Origin: Nitrospiraceae bacterium
GTDB taxonomy: Bacteria > Nitrospirota > Thermodesulfovibrionia > UBA6902
Reading direction: 5' to 3'
NCBI GenBank assembly: GCA_003599505.1
Contig: QZKO01000003.1
Location: forward strand, 1 to 56,600
DNA: 56,600 bases
The first letter of the stretch is position 1. The number at the start of each line of letters is the position of its first letter. The notes beneath the pieces are model-generated. The model was not told the origin of the DNA. It did no database searches and saw only the letters and a program-made list of their open reading frames with translations. Both the position numbers and the translations under genes were made by a program. Below are positions 1 to 8,270 of this stretch, in pieces.

Positions 1-2
1 CA

Positions 3-563
3 TCTGAAGAGGGCCTGCTGGTTGTAAACGGAATGAGCTACTCGGGCAGGTCCTCGGCATTCTCTAATTCAGCGATCGTTGTAACGTGTCATACGGACGA
101 TTATGGATCAACGGACCCATTGGCCGGCATCGAGTTCCAAAAGAAAATAGAGCGCAGGGCCTTTGATGCCGGAGGCGGAAGATGGAAGGCGCCTGCGCAG
201 AACCTGGTGGATTTTTTGCGCGGAAGAATCTCGGTTGACTTAAATAAGAATTCTTACAGGATGGGGGCCGAGGCTGCCGATATGAATGAAATCTTCCCTC
301 CATTTGTTTACGGGACGCTTTTGTCCGCATTTAATAAATGGAAGGAGGACTGTCCATTATTTGTTTCGGAGCACGCGATATTGTTAGGCGCGGAAACAAG
401 AACTTCCTGCCCTGTAAGAATCAAACGCAGCGAAAAATATGAGTCCGTAACCATAAAAAACCTGTACCCTATAGGCGAAGGTTCGGGATATGCAGGCGGT
501 ATAACGAGCTCGGCCGCTGATGCCATAAAGGCTGTGGAGTGCAGTCTTCTCCCCTGTTCTTAG
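3..563 (+). CDS. C-terminal part of an FAD-dependent dehydrogenase (COG2509 type), cut by the window edge
   Basis: The frame is open from base 3, so the gene starts outside the window and about 186 C-terminal residues are seen. Near the start NGMSYSGR is visible, and close to the end YPIGEGSGYAGGITSSAADA, the glycine-rich FAD-contacting segment that ends the uncharacterised FAD-dependent dehydrogenases of COG2509. The first methionine (base 33) is internal to the domain and is not the real start. The family is predicted to be a cytosolic NAD(P)/FAD oxidoreductase of unknown substrate. The family assignment rests on these motifs only; the substrate cannot be inferred. Confidence 0.75.
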   Translation, partial: SEEGLLVVNGMSYSGRSSAFSNSAIVVTCHTDDYGSTDPLAGIEFQKKIERRAFDAGGGRWKAPAQNLVDFLRGRISVDLNKNSYRMGAEAADMNEIFPPFVYGTLLSAFNKWKEDCPLFVSEHAILLGAETRTSCPVRIKRSEKYESVTIKNLYPIGEGSGYAGGITSSAADAIKAVECSLLPCS

Positions 564-731
564 CCGCCCAATTCTTCCCCGGGACTACAAGCAATATCTG
601 CATTACCTAAGTTAATATAGATGCTGCTGATTTTACGGACTCACTGCCGGGCTTAGAAACCTTTCTCCGGAGAAAAAAAGATTACATGCCTTATCTGCGG
701 GGTGAGTGTATGAAAGGAAATATAAACAGTA

Positions 732-2747
732 ATGGATATACACAGAGAAATAGCGCGCCTGAATCCCAGGCAGAGAGACGCGGTCCTGCATACCGACGGC
801 CCGCTCCTTGTCCTTGCCGGGGCCGGCTCGGGCAAGACGAGGGTGATAACCATGAGGACCGCGTACCTCATACACACAGGAATCCCGGCAGGGTCGGTCC
901 TGGCGGTCACTTTTACAAACAAGGCCGCGAAGGAGATGAAAGAAAGGGTAAAGTCCATGGTGCGGGGCGGAAACGGGACTCCCGTTATCTCAACGTTTCA
1001 TTCCCTCTGTCTCAGGGTCCTGAGGCGCGAGATCGAACACCTCGGTTACAGAAAAGATTTCACAATCTACGACACGTCGGACCAGGTTTCACTCCTGAGA
1101 AACATCCTGTCGGAAATAAAATTCTACGATAAAAGCTTCAAGGCCGAATCCATCCTGGAAAATATCAGCCGGAGCAAGAACGATTTTATTCAGCAGGGGA
1201 CCTGTTCATCCGGCGGTCCCGTAGAGGAGGCCTCCGCATATATTCTTCCCCGGTACCGCGAGGCGCTGCAGTCCATGAATGCGCTGGACTTCGATGACCT
1301 CCTCCTGCTTACTTTAAAGCTCTTTAAAGAACATCCCGTGGTCCTTGAAAGGTACAGGGAACGTTTCAGGTATATAATGGTCGATGAGTATCAGGACACA
1401 AACCGCGTCCAGTATGATTTTATCAAACTTTTGGCCGGCGGGAGAAGGAACCTCTGTGTAGTCGGGGACGATGATCAGTCCATATACGGCTGGAGGGGAG
1501 CGGACCCCGGCAATATCCTCGATTTCGGAAAAGACTTTCCGGGCACCGTTACGGTAAGACTCGAACAGAACTACCGCTCCTTCGACCATATCCTGAAGGC
1601 GGCGAATGGAGTAATAAGCAACAACAAAAGGAGAATGGAAAAATCCCTCTGGACAGAAAAAGGACCGGGTCCCAAAGTCAATATTTTTCAGGCTGTCGAC
1701 ACGGAAGACGAGGCGGAATGGGTTGCCGACAGGATCTCAACGATAAAAGACATGAAGAATATGCCCTGCGAAAATATGGCCGTTATTTACAGGGCGAATA
1801 CCTTTTCACGTCCCTTTGAAGAGGCCCTGAGAAGGAAGAGGGTCCCCTATTCGGTAGTGGGCGGGACAAGCTATTTCGAGCGTCAGGAGATCAAAGACCT
1901 CGCAGCGTATCTCAAGATCATTGCAAATCCCTCCGACGACATGAGTCTTTTAAGAGCGGCCAACGCCCCGAAGAGGGGGATCGGCACATCAGCGCTCGGC
2001 GCGCTTTCTGATTTCGCCCGCTCCAATTCAATGGGTCTTCTCGACGCCTTCGGGAAAGCGGCCGTGATTGGGGGTCTCGGCAAAAAAGCGGCTTCCTCGG
2101 CTGAAGGCCTTTTTAAACTTATCTGCCGTTACAGTGACATGTTCAAAAAGGGCCGGGAGATGGGCAAAATTTTCGGGGCCCTGATCGAGGAGATAAATTA
2201 CAGGGATTATATCATCGGGCTTTATAAGACGCCTGATGCCGCTTACAGGAGGACAGAAAACATAGACGGGTTCGTCGAATCCATAACCCACTATGAGTCC
2301 ACGGAGGAATCGCCTTCCCTGCACGGTTTTCTTGAGACAATGGCGCTCACAGACCTGGTTGAAGAGAAAGAGGAGAAAGGCGGGCGGGGCGTGACCCTCA
2401 TATCCTTTCATTCATCGAAGGGGCTGGAATTCCCGGTGGTATTTATCGCAGGCATGGAGGAGGACATCATTCCGCACAGGAAATCCTCTGACAGCGATGA
2501 AGGGATTGAAGAGGAAAGAAGGCTTTTCTATGTGGGGATTACAAGGGCGATGAACGAGTTGTTCATTACATATACTGAGCACAGGTCAAAGTACGGAAAG
2601 CAGGCCCCTTCCGTCCCATCCAGATTCCTGAAAGAGGTCCCCGAAGAGGCAGTCAATAAACTCGACAGGTTCGAAGAGCTTGGACCGGAAGAGGAGAAGG
2701 CTTACGTGAAAAAATTATACGACAACTTCATGGCAAAACTCGGGTAA
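732..2747 (+). CDS. UvrD/Rep/PcrA-family 3'-5' DNA helicase
   Basis: This superfamily 1 helicase unwinds DNA in repair or replication restart using ATP. The 671 residues carry the full motif set: Walker A GAGSGKT at 30-36, motif II VDEYQDT near 217, GDDDQSIYGWRGA near 245, LEQNYRS near 277, motif V HSSKGLEF near 560 and VGITRA near 601. Length matches Rep/PcrA (about 670-720), slightly short at the C terminus, where the PcrA/UvrD Tudor-like tail is not obvious. The start is ATG at 732; there is no convincing Shine-Dalgarno, but TATAAA lies at 721-726, five bases upstream, so the mRNA may be leaderless. It could be named rep, pcrA or uvrD; I cannot separate these. Confidence 0.93.
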   Translation: MDIHREIARLNPRQRDAVLHTDGPLLVLAGAGSGKTRVITMRTAYLIHTGIPAGSVLAVTFTNKAAKEMKERVKSMVRGGNGTPVISTFHSLCLRVLRREIEHLGYRKDFTIYDTSDQVSLLRNILSEIKFYDKSFKAESILENISRSKNDFIQQGTCSSGGPVEEASAYILPRYREALQSMNALDFDDLLLLTLKLFKEHPVVLERYRERFRYIMVDEYQDTNRVQYDFIKLLAGGRRNLCVVGDDDQSIYGWRGADPGNILDFGKDFPGTVTVRLEQNYRSFDHILKAANGVISNNKRRMEKSLWTEKGPGPKVNIFQAVDTEDEAEWVADRISTIKDMKNMPCENMAVIYRANTFSRPFEEALRRKRVPYSVVGGTSYFERQEIKDLAAYLKIIANPSDDMSLLRAANAPKRGIGTSALGALSDFARSNSMGLLDAFGKAAVIGGLGKKAASSAEGLFKLICRYSDMFKKGREMGKIFGALIEEINYRDYIIGLYKTPDAAYRRTENIDGFVESITHYESTEESPSLHGFLETMALTDLVEEKEEKGGRGVTLISFHSSKGLEFPVVFIAGMEEDIIPHRKSSDSDEGIEEERRLFYVGITRAMNELFITYTEHRSKYGKQAPSVPSRFLKEVPEEAVNKLDRFEELGPEEEKAYVKKLYDNFMAKLG

Positions 2748-2790
2748 CCAGTCCTGACTTCATCAATAAAGGCACATCCGTGTTGTTTGA

Positions 2791-2819
2791 TTGACAGCCG
2801 TTATTTTTTTTGATACATA
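2791..2819 (+). promoter_or_regulatory. Predicted sigma-70 promoter for the gene at 2855
   Basis: A perfect -35 TTGACA (2791-2796) is followed by a 17-base spacer and TACATA (2814-2819). It is followed by AGGAGG about nine bases before the ATG at 2855, so this unit has a normal leader. Confidence 0.55.
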
Positions 2820-2854
2820 TTAATTAAGGAAGCACGGCAAAGGAGGTTTATACC

Positions 2855-3475
2855 ATGGTGAAGACAATTGAGCAATTAAATAAAGAAGACGTTAAGAAAG
2901 CGATAATGCGTTTGCATGATCTGGCTGAGGGGGCTGAAAACTGCCTGTTATCACTTCAGACCGCGTTCATTTACAATACAACAACGCCGCTGGAGGGCTT
3001 CAGCGAAACAGCCGGTAATATCAGGCAGGCGGAGGCCGGACTGACCCGGAAGCTGGCGGAGATCGCTGGCGATGACCCCGGGATTAAGCGGTATGTCCCG
3101 GTCCCCGGACACCTCCTGATAATAGGAGAGAAGCTTGAAAAATTAAGAGAACTGATGGAGAAGAAAATAAAAGGAAACGTCCTCTTCTCCGATAAGGCAG
3201 TAAAGGAAACGATCTTCCTCCTTCAAAGGCTCGGTGAAATCCTCTGGACGGCCTCTTCCCTTATGCTCGCGAGGAATACGTTTCTTGGAATGTATATTGA
3301 TGAATCCGTCCTGAATCTCGGAAAACTGGCGGATGAATATGCTTCCCAGCATGAGGAGAGGCTGATAGAGGGCCTTTGTCTGCCGGTAGCTTCATCGATA
3401 TATATCAATATGCTCGATGCCATCAGGAGCATAGCCTGGAATATAAAAGAGATAGCAAGGCATCTTGTCTCCTGA
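2855..3475 (+). CDS. Helical hypothetical protein, PhoU-like in pattern
   Basis: This 206-residue protein has no signal peptide or membrane segment. It is predicted to be almost entirely alpha-helical, with amphipathic heptads and the repeated two-bundle look of PhoU-like proteins. I see no catalytic motif. The start is secure: AGGAGG sits at 2841-2846 upstream of ATG 2855, with a consensus promoter before it. It stands alone, convergent with the IF-2-like gene downstream. A PhoU-type role in phosphate regulation is only a guess from the helix pattern. It could equally be an unrelated helical bundle. Confidence 0.6.
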   Translation: MVKTIEQLNKEDVKKAIMRLHDLAEGAENCLLSLQTAFIYNTTTPLEGFSETAGNIRQAEAGLTRKLAEIAGDDPGIKRYVPVPGHLLIIGEKLEKLRELMEKKIKGNVLFSDKAVKETIFLLQRLGEILWTASSLMLARNTFLGMYIDESVLNLGKLADEYASQHEERLIEGLCLPVASSIYINMLDAIRSIAWNIKEIARHLVS

Positions 3476-3499
3476 CGTTTTATTTGCTGCGCCGGCGCT

Positions 3500-4258
3500 T
3501 TATAATCGCTTTACGCCGCCGGCGGGTTGCCAGCCCGGCGTTTTATGGGCAGGGGAATAGCGGAAGCTTTCAACAATGTCCGCGATTTTCGCTTTATTAA
3601 AATCTCTTATTTTTATCCCGACCTTCTGTCCCGGAATCGCTTTTTGAACAACATTTTTTTCTATATGCATGGATTCTATCGTGCCGGAATAGACAGGCCC
3701 CATCGCGGAAATAATGCGAAAATGCTGGCCGACAGCCAAATGGCCGTCCAGGACTTCACAGCCTATAATAATCCCTTTCCGGCTGCTCTTGAAAAGCGCT
3801 ATGATTCTGGCGCTGCCTGTTATTGTTTCTTCCTGTAACACATGGGGGGCCATGCCTTCGGCGATACCTCGCAAGTCATCTGTCAGCTTGTAAATCACGT
3901 TATACAGCCGCGCTTCAACGTTGTGCTCAATCAGCTCCCTGTCTACGCCTGACGGCACATCCACCTGAAAACCGGCTATGAGCCTGCTCCCTGTCTCTGC
4001 CATCAGGATGTCTGATTTATGAATATCTCCAATACCGCTGTAAATGATATGTATGCCGGTGTCCGGCGGCGCAGCTTTCACAACCGCGGCAGAGACCGCC
4101 TCCAGACTCCCGGTGGAGTCACACTTCAGGACCATCTCCAGGGCCGGCTTTGCGCTCTTTACGGAAGCGTCACGCGCTCCGGGTTGATGAGTATGCAGCC
4201 ACTCCTTGCTTTTTGCAGGAGCTACCGGATAAAAGGCTTTATTATGTTTATGAGTCAT
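3500..4258 (-). CDS. Stand-alone IF-2 C-terminal domains (III and IV) protein, no GTPase
   Basis: Residues from about 38 on follow the C-terminal half of translation initiation factor IF-2. One segment carries VLKCDSTGSLEAVSAAV and GIGDIHKSDILMA (IF-2 domain III, with VIYKLTDDL before the linker helix). A second segment carries KGIIIGCEVLDG and KIADIVESF (domain IV, the fMet-tRNA-binding beta barrel in IF-2). The G domain and domain II are absent: the protein has 252 residues against roughly 700-1000 for IF-2. A basic, His-rich N terminus of about 35 residues has no IF-2 counterpart. ATG 4258 is preferred; an in-frame TTG at 4267 is possible. The gene follows the terminator of the hsp20 gene, so it is probably its own unit. 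The intact frame argues against a decayed infB copy. Function is unknown; it might bind initiator tRNA or the ribosome without GTP hydrolysis. Confidence 0.8.
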   Translation of the reverse strand: MTHKHNKAFYPVAPAKSKEWLHTHQPGARDASVKSAKPALEMVLKCDSTGSLEAVSAAVVKAAPPDTGIHIIYSGIGDIHKSDILMAETGSRLIAGFQVDVPSGVDRELIEHNVEARLYNVIYKLTDDLRGIAEGMAPHVLQEETITGSARIIALFKSSRKGIIIGCEVLDGHLAVGQHFRIISAMGPVYSGTIESMHIEKNVVQKAIPGQKVGIKIRDFNKAKIADIVESFRYSPAHKTPGWQPAGGVKRL

Positions 4259-4265
4259 TCTCTTC

Positions 4266-4292
4266 AAAAAGAAACCCCGGCTTTTGCCGGGG
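4266..4292 (-). terminator. Rho-independent terminator after hsp20
   Basis: CCCCGGC and GCCGGGG (4275-4292) form a seven-base-pair GC stem with a four-base loop. Read on the minus strand, a T-rich run follows (the complement of 4266-4274). The IF-2-like gene starts immediately behind it. Confidence 0.8.
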
Positions 4293-4319
4293 CTTCCATC
4301 CGCAGGTCATCACAGAGGG

Positions 4320-4817
4320 TTAATCGATCGAGATCTTTTTGTGCTTCTTTTCAGCTTCCTTCAGCATCGGGATTCTCAGCTCGAGCACGCCCTTATCATA
4401 GTGAGCGATGATCTTCTCCGTATCCAGATCGCCGGGCAGCTCGAATCTGCGATGGAAGGTTCCGAAATAGCGCTCGCTCCTGTAATAGTCGCCCTTTTCG
4501 ATCTTCTCTGTCTTCGTCTTCTCGCCGGAAATAGTGAGCATATTTTCGCTCAGGTCAATCCTTATGTCTTCCTTCTTCATGCCGGGCAGGTCGGCTTTCA
4601 GCACTACGAAGTTGTCTTCCTCGTAAATGTCGACAATCGGTGTAATCCCATACAGTTCGGAACGGAGGTCAACATCAGAGAAAATCGACGGAGTCAGCAG
4701 CGAAAACGGTCTCTTCCACATATCTTCGAACCACTTTTCAACATCATAGAACGGAGTCACGGGAAAAGTTCTCTCTCTTTCCCTCTTGACCAGATCTTTC
4801 AATCCTTTTACCGCCAT
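4320..4817 (-). CDS. Hsp20/alpha-crystallin small heat-shock protein
   Basis: This ATP-independent holdase chaperone keeps unfolding proteins soluble. The protein has 165 residues. A variable N-terminal arm (1-55) precedes an alpha-crystallin domain with VDIYEEDNFVVLKADLPGM near 60-80, ISGEK and YGTFHRRFELP-like strands near 96-125 and the hallmark GVLEL segment near 142. A Lys-rich tail with a degenerate I-x-I-type motif (RIPML) ends it. It is of normal family length. The Shine-Dalgarno GGAGGTG lies just upstream of ATG 4817 but can be folded into a hairpin (see the next entry). A strong terminator follows the gene. Confidence 0.95.
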   Translation of the reverse strand: MAVKGLKDLVKRERERTFPVTPFYDVEKWFEDMWKRPFSLLTPSIFSDVDLRSELYGITPIVDIYEEDNFVVLKADLPGMKKEDIRIDLSENMLTISGEKTKTEKIEKGDYYRSERYFGTFHRRFELPGDLDTEKIIAHYDKGVLELRIPMLKEAEKKHKKISID

Positions 4818-4860
4818 AATTACACCTCCTCTCCGGAGGAGAATTCTCTACCTCCTCCTA
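4815..4860 (-). promoter_or_regulatory. Possible RNA thermometer or switch in the hsp20 leader
   Basis: Read on the minus strand, three purine/pyrimidine blocks follow each other: GGAGGAG, then CTCCTCC, then GAGGAGG (which contains the ribosome-binding site). The middle block can pair with the third (stem CTCCTC/GAGGAG, loop CGGA), hiding the Shine-Dalgarno. It can instead pair with the first, freeing it. Small heat-shock genes are the classic targets of leader thermosensors (ROSE, fourU). The pairing is seen in the sequence; the switching is inferred. Confidence 0.5.
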
Positions 4861-4983
4861 ACTTAATTTTATCTCTGTTTTTTATAGAATGCAAGCGGTT
4901 TTTATCTTTATTAATCGAGGAGTTGCATGACTAAGGACGCAGGCTTGTTTTAAGGCCGCAAGGGCGTGAAACAACGATGATTT

Positions 4984-6678
4984 TCAGACGCCTTTTTCAG
5001 CCATCCACCTGGTCATCACATTCTCTAACACATTCAGGGGCAGGGCGCCGTTTTCAAGGAGCCTGTCGTGAAATTCCCTGATATCGAACCCCGGACCGAG
5101 GGCCTTCTTTGCTTTTTCTCTCAATTCGAGTATTTTCAATTCACCGGTCTTGTACGCAAGGGCCTGTCCGGGCATGGCAATATAGCGGTCAACTTCTACC
5201 TCTATTTCGTGGTCTTCCTCACCGGAATTTTCCCTGCAGTATCGTACCGCCTCATCACGGCTCCATCTGAAGAAATGGATGCCCGTATCCACGACAAGCC
5301 TCACGGCCCTCCATATTTCAAACATCAGCCTGCCGTATTCGGAAAAATCATCTTTGTAAAAACCCATTTCCCCGGCAAGTTTTTCAGCGTACAGGGCCCA
5401 CCCTTCTATAAAGGCTGTGGAGCCTTCATATCTTCTGAAGTCAGGCAGACCCTTCCTCTCCTGCATGAGGGCTATCTGGAGATGGTGTCCCGGGACAGCC
5501 TCATGATAAGACAGCGCTTCCGTGATAAACTTCGGTCTTTCTTCCGGCTTGTACGTATTCGCGTAAAAATAACCGGGCCTGGAGAAATCATCCGGCGGCG
5601 GATAGTAATACGCGGCAGGGGCCGCCTGCTCCCTGTATTTTTCAATCTCTTTTATGTCGTATTCTGCTTTGGGCAGCGCCCCGAAATAATCAGGAAGCCG
5701 CTTATCCATGTGAGACAGGATGTCCCTGTAACTGTCAAGGATCTCCTGCCGGTCCCTGAAATTAAGCTCCTTTTTTTCCTTGATATAATCGGTAAACTCC
5801 CTGATGCTTCCGGTGAACCCTATCTTCCGCATGATCTTTTCTATTCCGCTGCTTATTCTCGCGACCTCGTTTTTGCCGGTTTCGTGGATCTCTTCCGGAG
5901 ACAGGTCTGTTGTGGTGTGGTACCTCACAAAAAAACCGTACATGGCAATTCCATCAGGCAAGGCCCATATCCCTTCCTGCTCCCTGCAGCGCTTTATGTA
6001 TTCCACGCTCAGATATTGATGCAGTTTTACGTAGGCAGGGGTCACACGCGAGGTGAGCGCTTCTTTTATTGAAGTTTTTATTCCCTCCCTGTCCTGCTCT
6101 GAAAAACCGTCATTCAGTTTCAGGACAGGTGAATACAACGGGTTCTCCTCCGGAGAGAATTTCGTAAAGGTCTCTGCCTGTCCGGCGGCGGTCTCCATGT
6201 TCCTTTTATAGGCCGTCATTCCGAGGCTTATGCCTTTTTGCAGGTTTTCAATGACCTGTTCTATCTGGCGGGGGAAGGCATTTAACCGCGCAATGTAATT
6301 TTCCATGTCCTCCAGTGTGTTGAAAGGGTGAAATTCAATAAGCTGTGGAAAATCGATATGCGGACCCGACATCTGATCAAGCGGCAGGTAATGGGTTTTG
6401 AAATCGTGCATCTTTATGTGGTTCTGAAGGGTGTCCTGGAGGAGGTCGCGGTCCAGTTTATCTTCCGGGGTCAGGAGCTTTTCATCGAGCCCCCCGGTTT
6501 TAGACAAGAGGTCTTTAAAATATTCAGCCTGCGCTGCCATCGATTCCTCTGACAGGTCTTCAAGAGCGTCATCATAACGGTGGTCACCGATATAGGTCGC
6601 AAACGTGGGATGGTGTTTAAGGATATATTCCCAGTAATCCTTGAGATGGCGATTTAATTCTTTGTTCCCGTTATTCAT
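4984..6678 (-). CDS. DUF885 family metallopeptidase-like protein
   Basis: This 564-residue protein is a DUF885 (COG4805) member, a family fold-related to M2/M3-type zinc peptidases. The diagnostic HEAVPGHHLQIAL segment lies near 393-405 and contains the presumed zinc-binding histidines. EGWALYAEKL near 427 supplies the second conserved glutamate. There is no signal peptide, so it is likely cytosolic, unlike many relatives that are lipoproteins. Substrates are not established. The start ATG 6678 fits the family's N-terminal helix (LNRHLKDYWEY); no good ribosome-binding site is visible. It is a single gene followed by a short gap to the hsp20 promoter region. Confidence 0.85.
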   Translation of the reverse strand: MNNGNKELNRHLKDYWEYILKHHPTFATYIGDHRYDDALEDLSEESMAAQAEYFKDLLSKTGGLDEKLLTPEDKLDRDLLQDTLQNHIKMHDFKTHYLPLDQMSGPHIDFPQLIEFHPFNTLEDMENYIARLNAFPRQIEQVIENLQKGISLGMTAYKRNMETAAGQAETFTKFSPEENPLYSPVLKLNDGFSEQDREGIKTSIKEALTSRVTPAYVKLHQYLSVEYIKRCREQEGIWALPDGIAMYGFFVRYHTTTDLSPEEIHETGKNEVARISSGIEKIMRKIGFTGSIREFTDYIKEKKELNFRDRQEILDSYRDILSHMDKRLPDYFGALPKAEYDIKEIEKYREQAAPAAYYYPPPDDFSRPGYFYANTYKPEERPKFITEALSYHEAVPGHHLQIALMQERKGLPDFRRYEGSTAFIEGWALYAEKLAGEMGFYKDDFSEYGRLMFEIWRAVRLVVDTGIHFFRWSRDEAVRYCRENSGEEDHEIEVEVDRYIAMPGQALAYKTGELKILELREKAKKALGPGFDIREFHDRLLENGALPLNVLENVMTRWMAEKGV

Positions 6679-6814
6679 GGCTTAATGGTTGATGACGCCC
6701 GCTAAATATGTTTACAGGAATATTACCATGCCTCTGTGCAGGAGTCTATATACGTAAATGTCTTGCCATTTGTCCCCAGTTTCAAGCCCGCCCAATACCC
6801 CCGCTACGTTCATC

Positions 6815-7120
6815 TCAAACAGCTTTGGAATAAACTCTTACTTCCTGTTCTAAACGCTTTCCAATCTCATCAGCAGTCACATCTAAATCATACTGTGACT
6901 GCAATCCAAGCCAAAACTCGGCAGACGTTCCAAAAAACCTTGCCAATCTCAACGCTGTATCTGCTGTAATTCTCCGCTTCTCAAGAACAATTTCGTTAAT
7001 ACGTCTTGCAGGTACACCGATACTTAAAGCAAGTTTATTTTGAGTCAGACCCATGGGTTTAAGAAACTCTTCCATGAGAACTTCGCCGGGATGTATTGGT
7101 TGCAACTTTTTAGTCTTCAT
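6815..7120 (-). CDS. higA: HigA-type antitoxin (XRE/HTH), toxin gene missing
   Basis: It belongs to the HigA addiction-module antidote family: 101 residues with IHPGEVLMEEFLKPMGL at the start, an XRE helix-turn-helix (LTQNKLALSIGVPARRINEI, about 26-45) and RFFGTSAEFWLGLQSQYDL at the C-terminal side. It normally binds DNA and neutralises HigB. ATG 7120 is chosen because homologues start at MKTKK; an upstream in-frame ATG at 7195 would add 25 residues unlike the family. higB normally lies directly upstream, but here only about 100 bases separate higA from the inverted repeat of the transposase element. The toxin was therefore probably lost or displaced by that insertion. Confidence 0.82.
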   Translation of the reverse strand: MKTKKLQPIHPGEVLMEEFLKPMGLTQNKLALSIGVPARRINEIVLEKRRITADTALRLARFFGTSAEFWLGLQSQYDLDVTADEIGKRLEQEVRVYSKAV

Positions 7121-7218
7121 ATTTCTGTTACCTCTAATGAAGGGAATGGGTGACCCCGTACGCCTGACCCGTTCTCTAATTTCTTGAGGAGTCATGGAAA
7201 ACGAATGGGAAAACGAAT

Positions 7219-8264
7219 GGGGTCAGGCTTAAATATTGAGTTTTTTTAATATACCGATAACTCTTCCCATCTCTTCTTTATATCGGCTTCTGTCTTTGAG
7301 AACTATCGATATTATAGCAGGATCTCTTTTTATATATTCACCTATCTCTTTCCCCTTATATCCATATTCCTTTGCTGCGAGAATTAATAATTTCCTGCCT
7401 GTTGATATCCGAGCAAATTTGCTTTTTCCATGTATCTGCTTAAGCGTGACCCCTGTTATCTTTTCCACTCCTTCTGATATCATTCTCAGACTGTACTCTC
7501 TTTCCCTCTTGCTGTTTTTAAATTCTACGTCATACTTTTCCATCACATTATCAAGAAACTCTTCACTGCCGAGTACCCGTTGTTCAACTGTTCTATAAAC
7601 TTCCTCTCTCTTTATAGCCAACCCATCCCCCATAAATTCTCTGTAAAGTTCTTTCGACCTCACCCGGTCTTCCGAAAACATCCGTAAAACACGGTCCGTG
7701 TCAACAAGCCCGTTATTTTGTCCTTTATCCGCATAACACTGATGACTGCTCCACTTGTACTCATTTAAATCTTGGACCATCTTCGCTCTTAAAGGATTCA
7801 TGTGAATGTATTTAACAAGTGAAAGCAAATATGCGTCCCTGTCACAGAGGATCGCTTTGTATCTTCCCTGAAACAGATGACCGACCATCTTATATCTTCT
7901 GTTGAAATACATGGTATAACTCTGGTTTATTCCCTGCTGAATCTTTGAAAGAGGCGTTCCCCCTGTTTCAATTAGCAGATGTATATGGTTGCTCATTAAT
8001 ACAAAACTATAGAGACGAAACTGATGGCGCTTTTTATAATTGGAAACTATTTCAAGATATTTTAGAAAGTCCCTTTTATCCCTGAATATCTTTTCTCTCC
8101 AGTTGCCCCTTGTTATGACGTGATAGAACGCCCCTTCGTATTCTATCCTCGGTTTTCTTGCCATGTCCCCACTTCTTTAATGATAATTAAAACGGTAATA
8201 GCTTACAATCAGTTCTTATTTTATTTCAAGCCAGATAAATATCTCAATTTTTAAGCCTGACCCC
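7219..8264 (-). mobile_element. RAYT element bounded by 22-base inverted repeats
   Basis: The transposase gene is framed by 7219-7240 (GGGGTCAGGCTTAAATATTG then AG) and 8243-8264. The second is its reverse complement with one mismatch in 22. The left repeat overlaps the transposase stop codon. The core GGGGTCAGG matches the palindrome found inside mqnE at 28572-28598, so these repeats look like the REP sequences this enzyme handles. TGACCCCGTACG lies at or near both outer borders (7151 and 8259) and again at 9019. Confidence 0.7.
7229..8164 (-). CDS. REP-associated tyrosine transposase (Y1/HUH family) with C-terminal DnaA-like HTH
   Basis: The first 150 residues form a Y1 HUH nuclease domain. 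The metal-binding NHIHLL (H60, H62) is followed by the helix QSYTMYFNRRY holding the nucleophilic tyrosine (Y83 or Y86) and GHLFQGRYKA. The C-terminal 100 residues (around 225-311) resemble a DnaA C-terminal helix-turn-helix, as in long RAYT proteins. RAYTs cut single-stranded REP hairpins. The frame is intact at 311 residues. It stands alone between inverted repeats with no partner gene, as is typical of domesticated RAYTs. Confidence 0.9.
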   Translation of the reverse strand: MARKPRIEYEGAFYHVITRGNWREKIFRDKRDFLKYLEIVSNYKKRHQFRLYSFVLMSNHIHLLIETGGTPLSKIQQGINQSYTMYFNRRYKMVGHLFQGRYKAILCDRDAYLLSLVKYIHMNPLRAKMVQDLNEYKWSSHQCYADKGQNNGLVDTDRVLRMFSEDRVRSKELYREFMGDGLAIKREEVYRTVEQRVLGSEEFLDNVMEKYDVEFKNSKREREYSLRMISEGVEKITGVTLKQIHGKSKFARISTGRKLLILAAKEYGYKGKEIGEYIKRDPAIISIVLKDRSRYKEEMGRVIGILKKLNI

Positions 8265-8270
8265 GTACGT

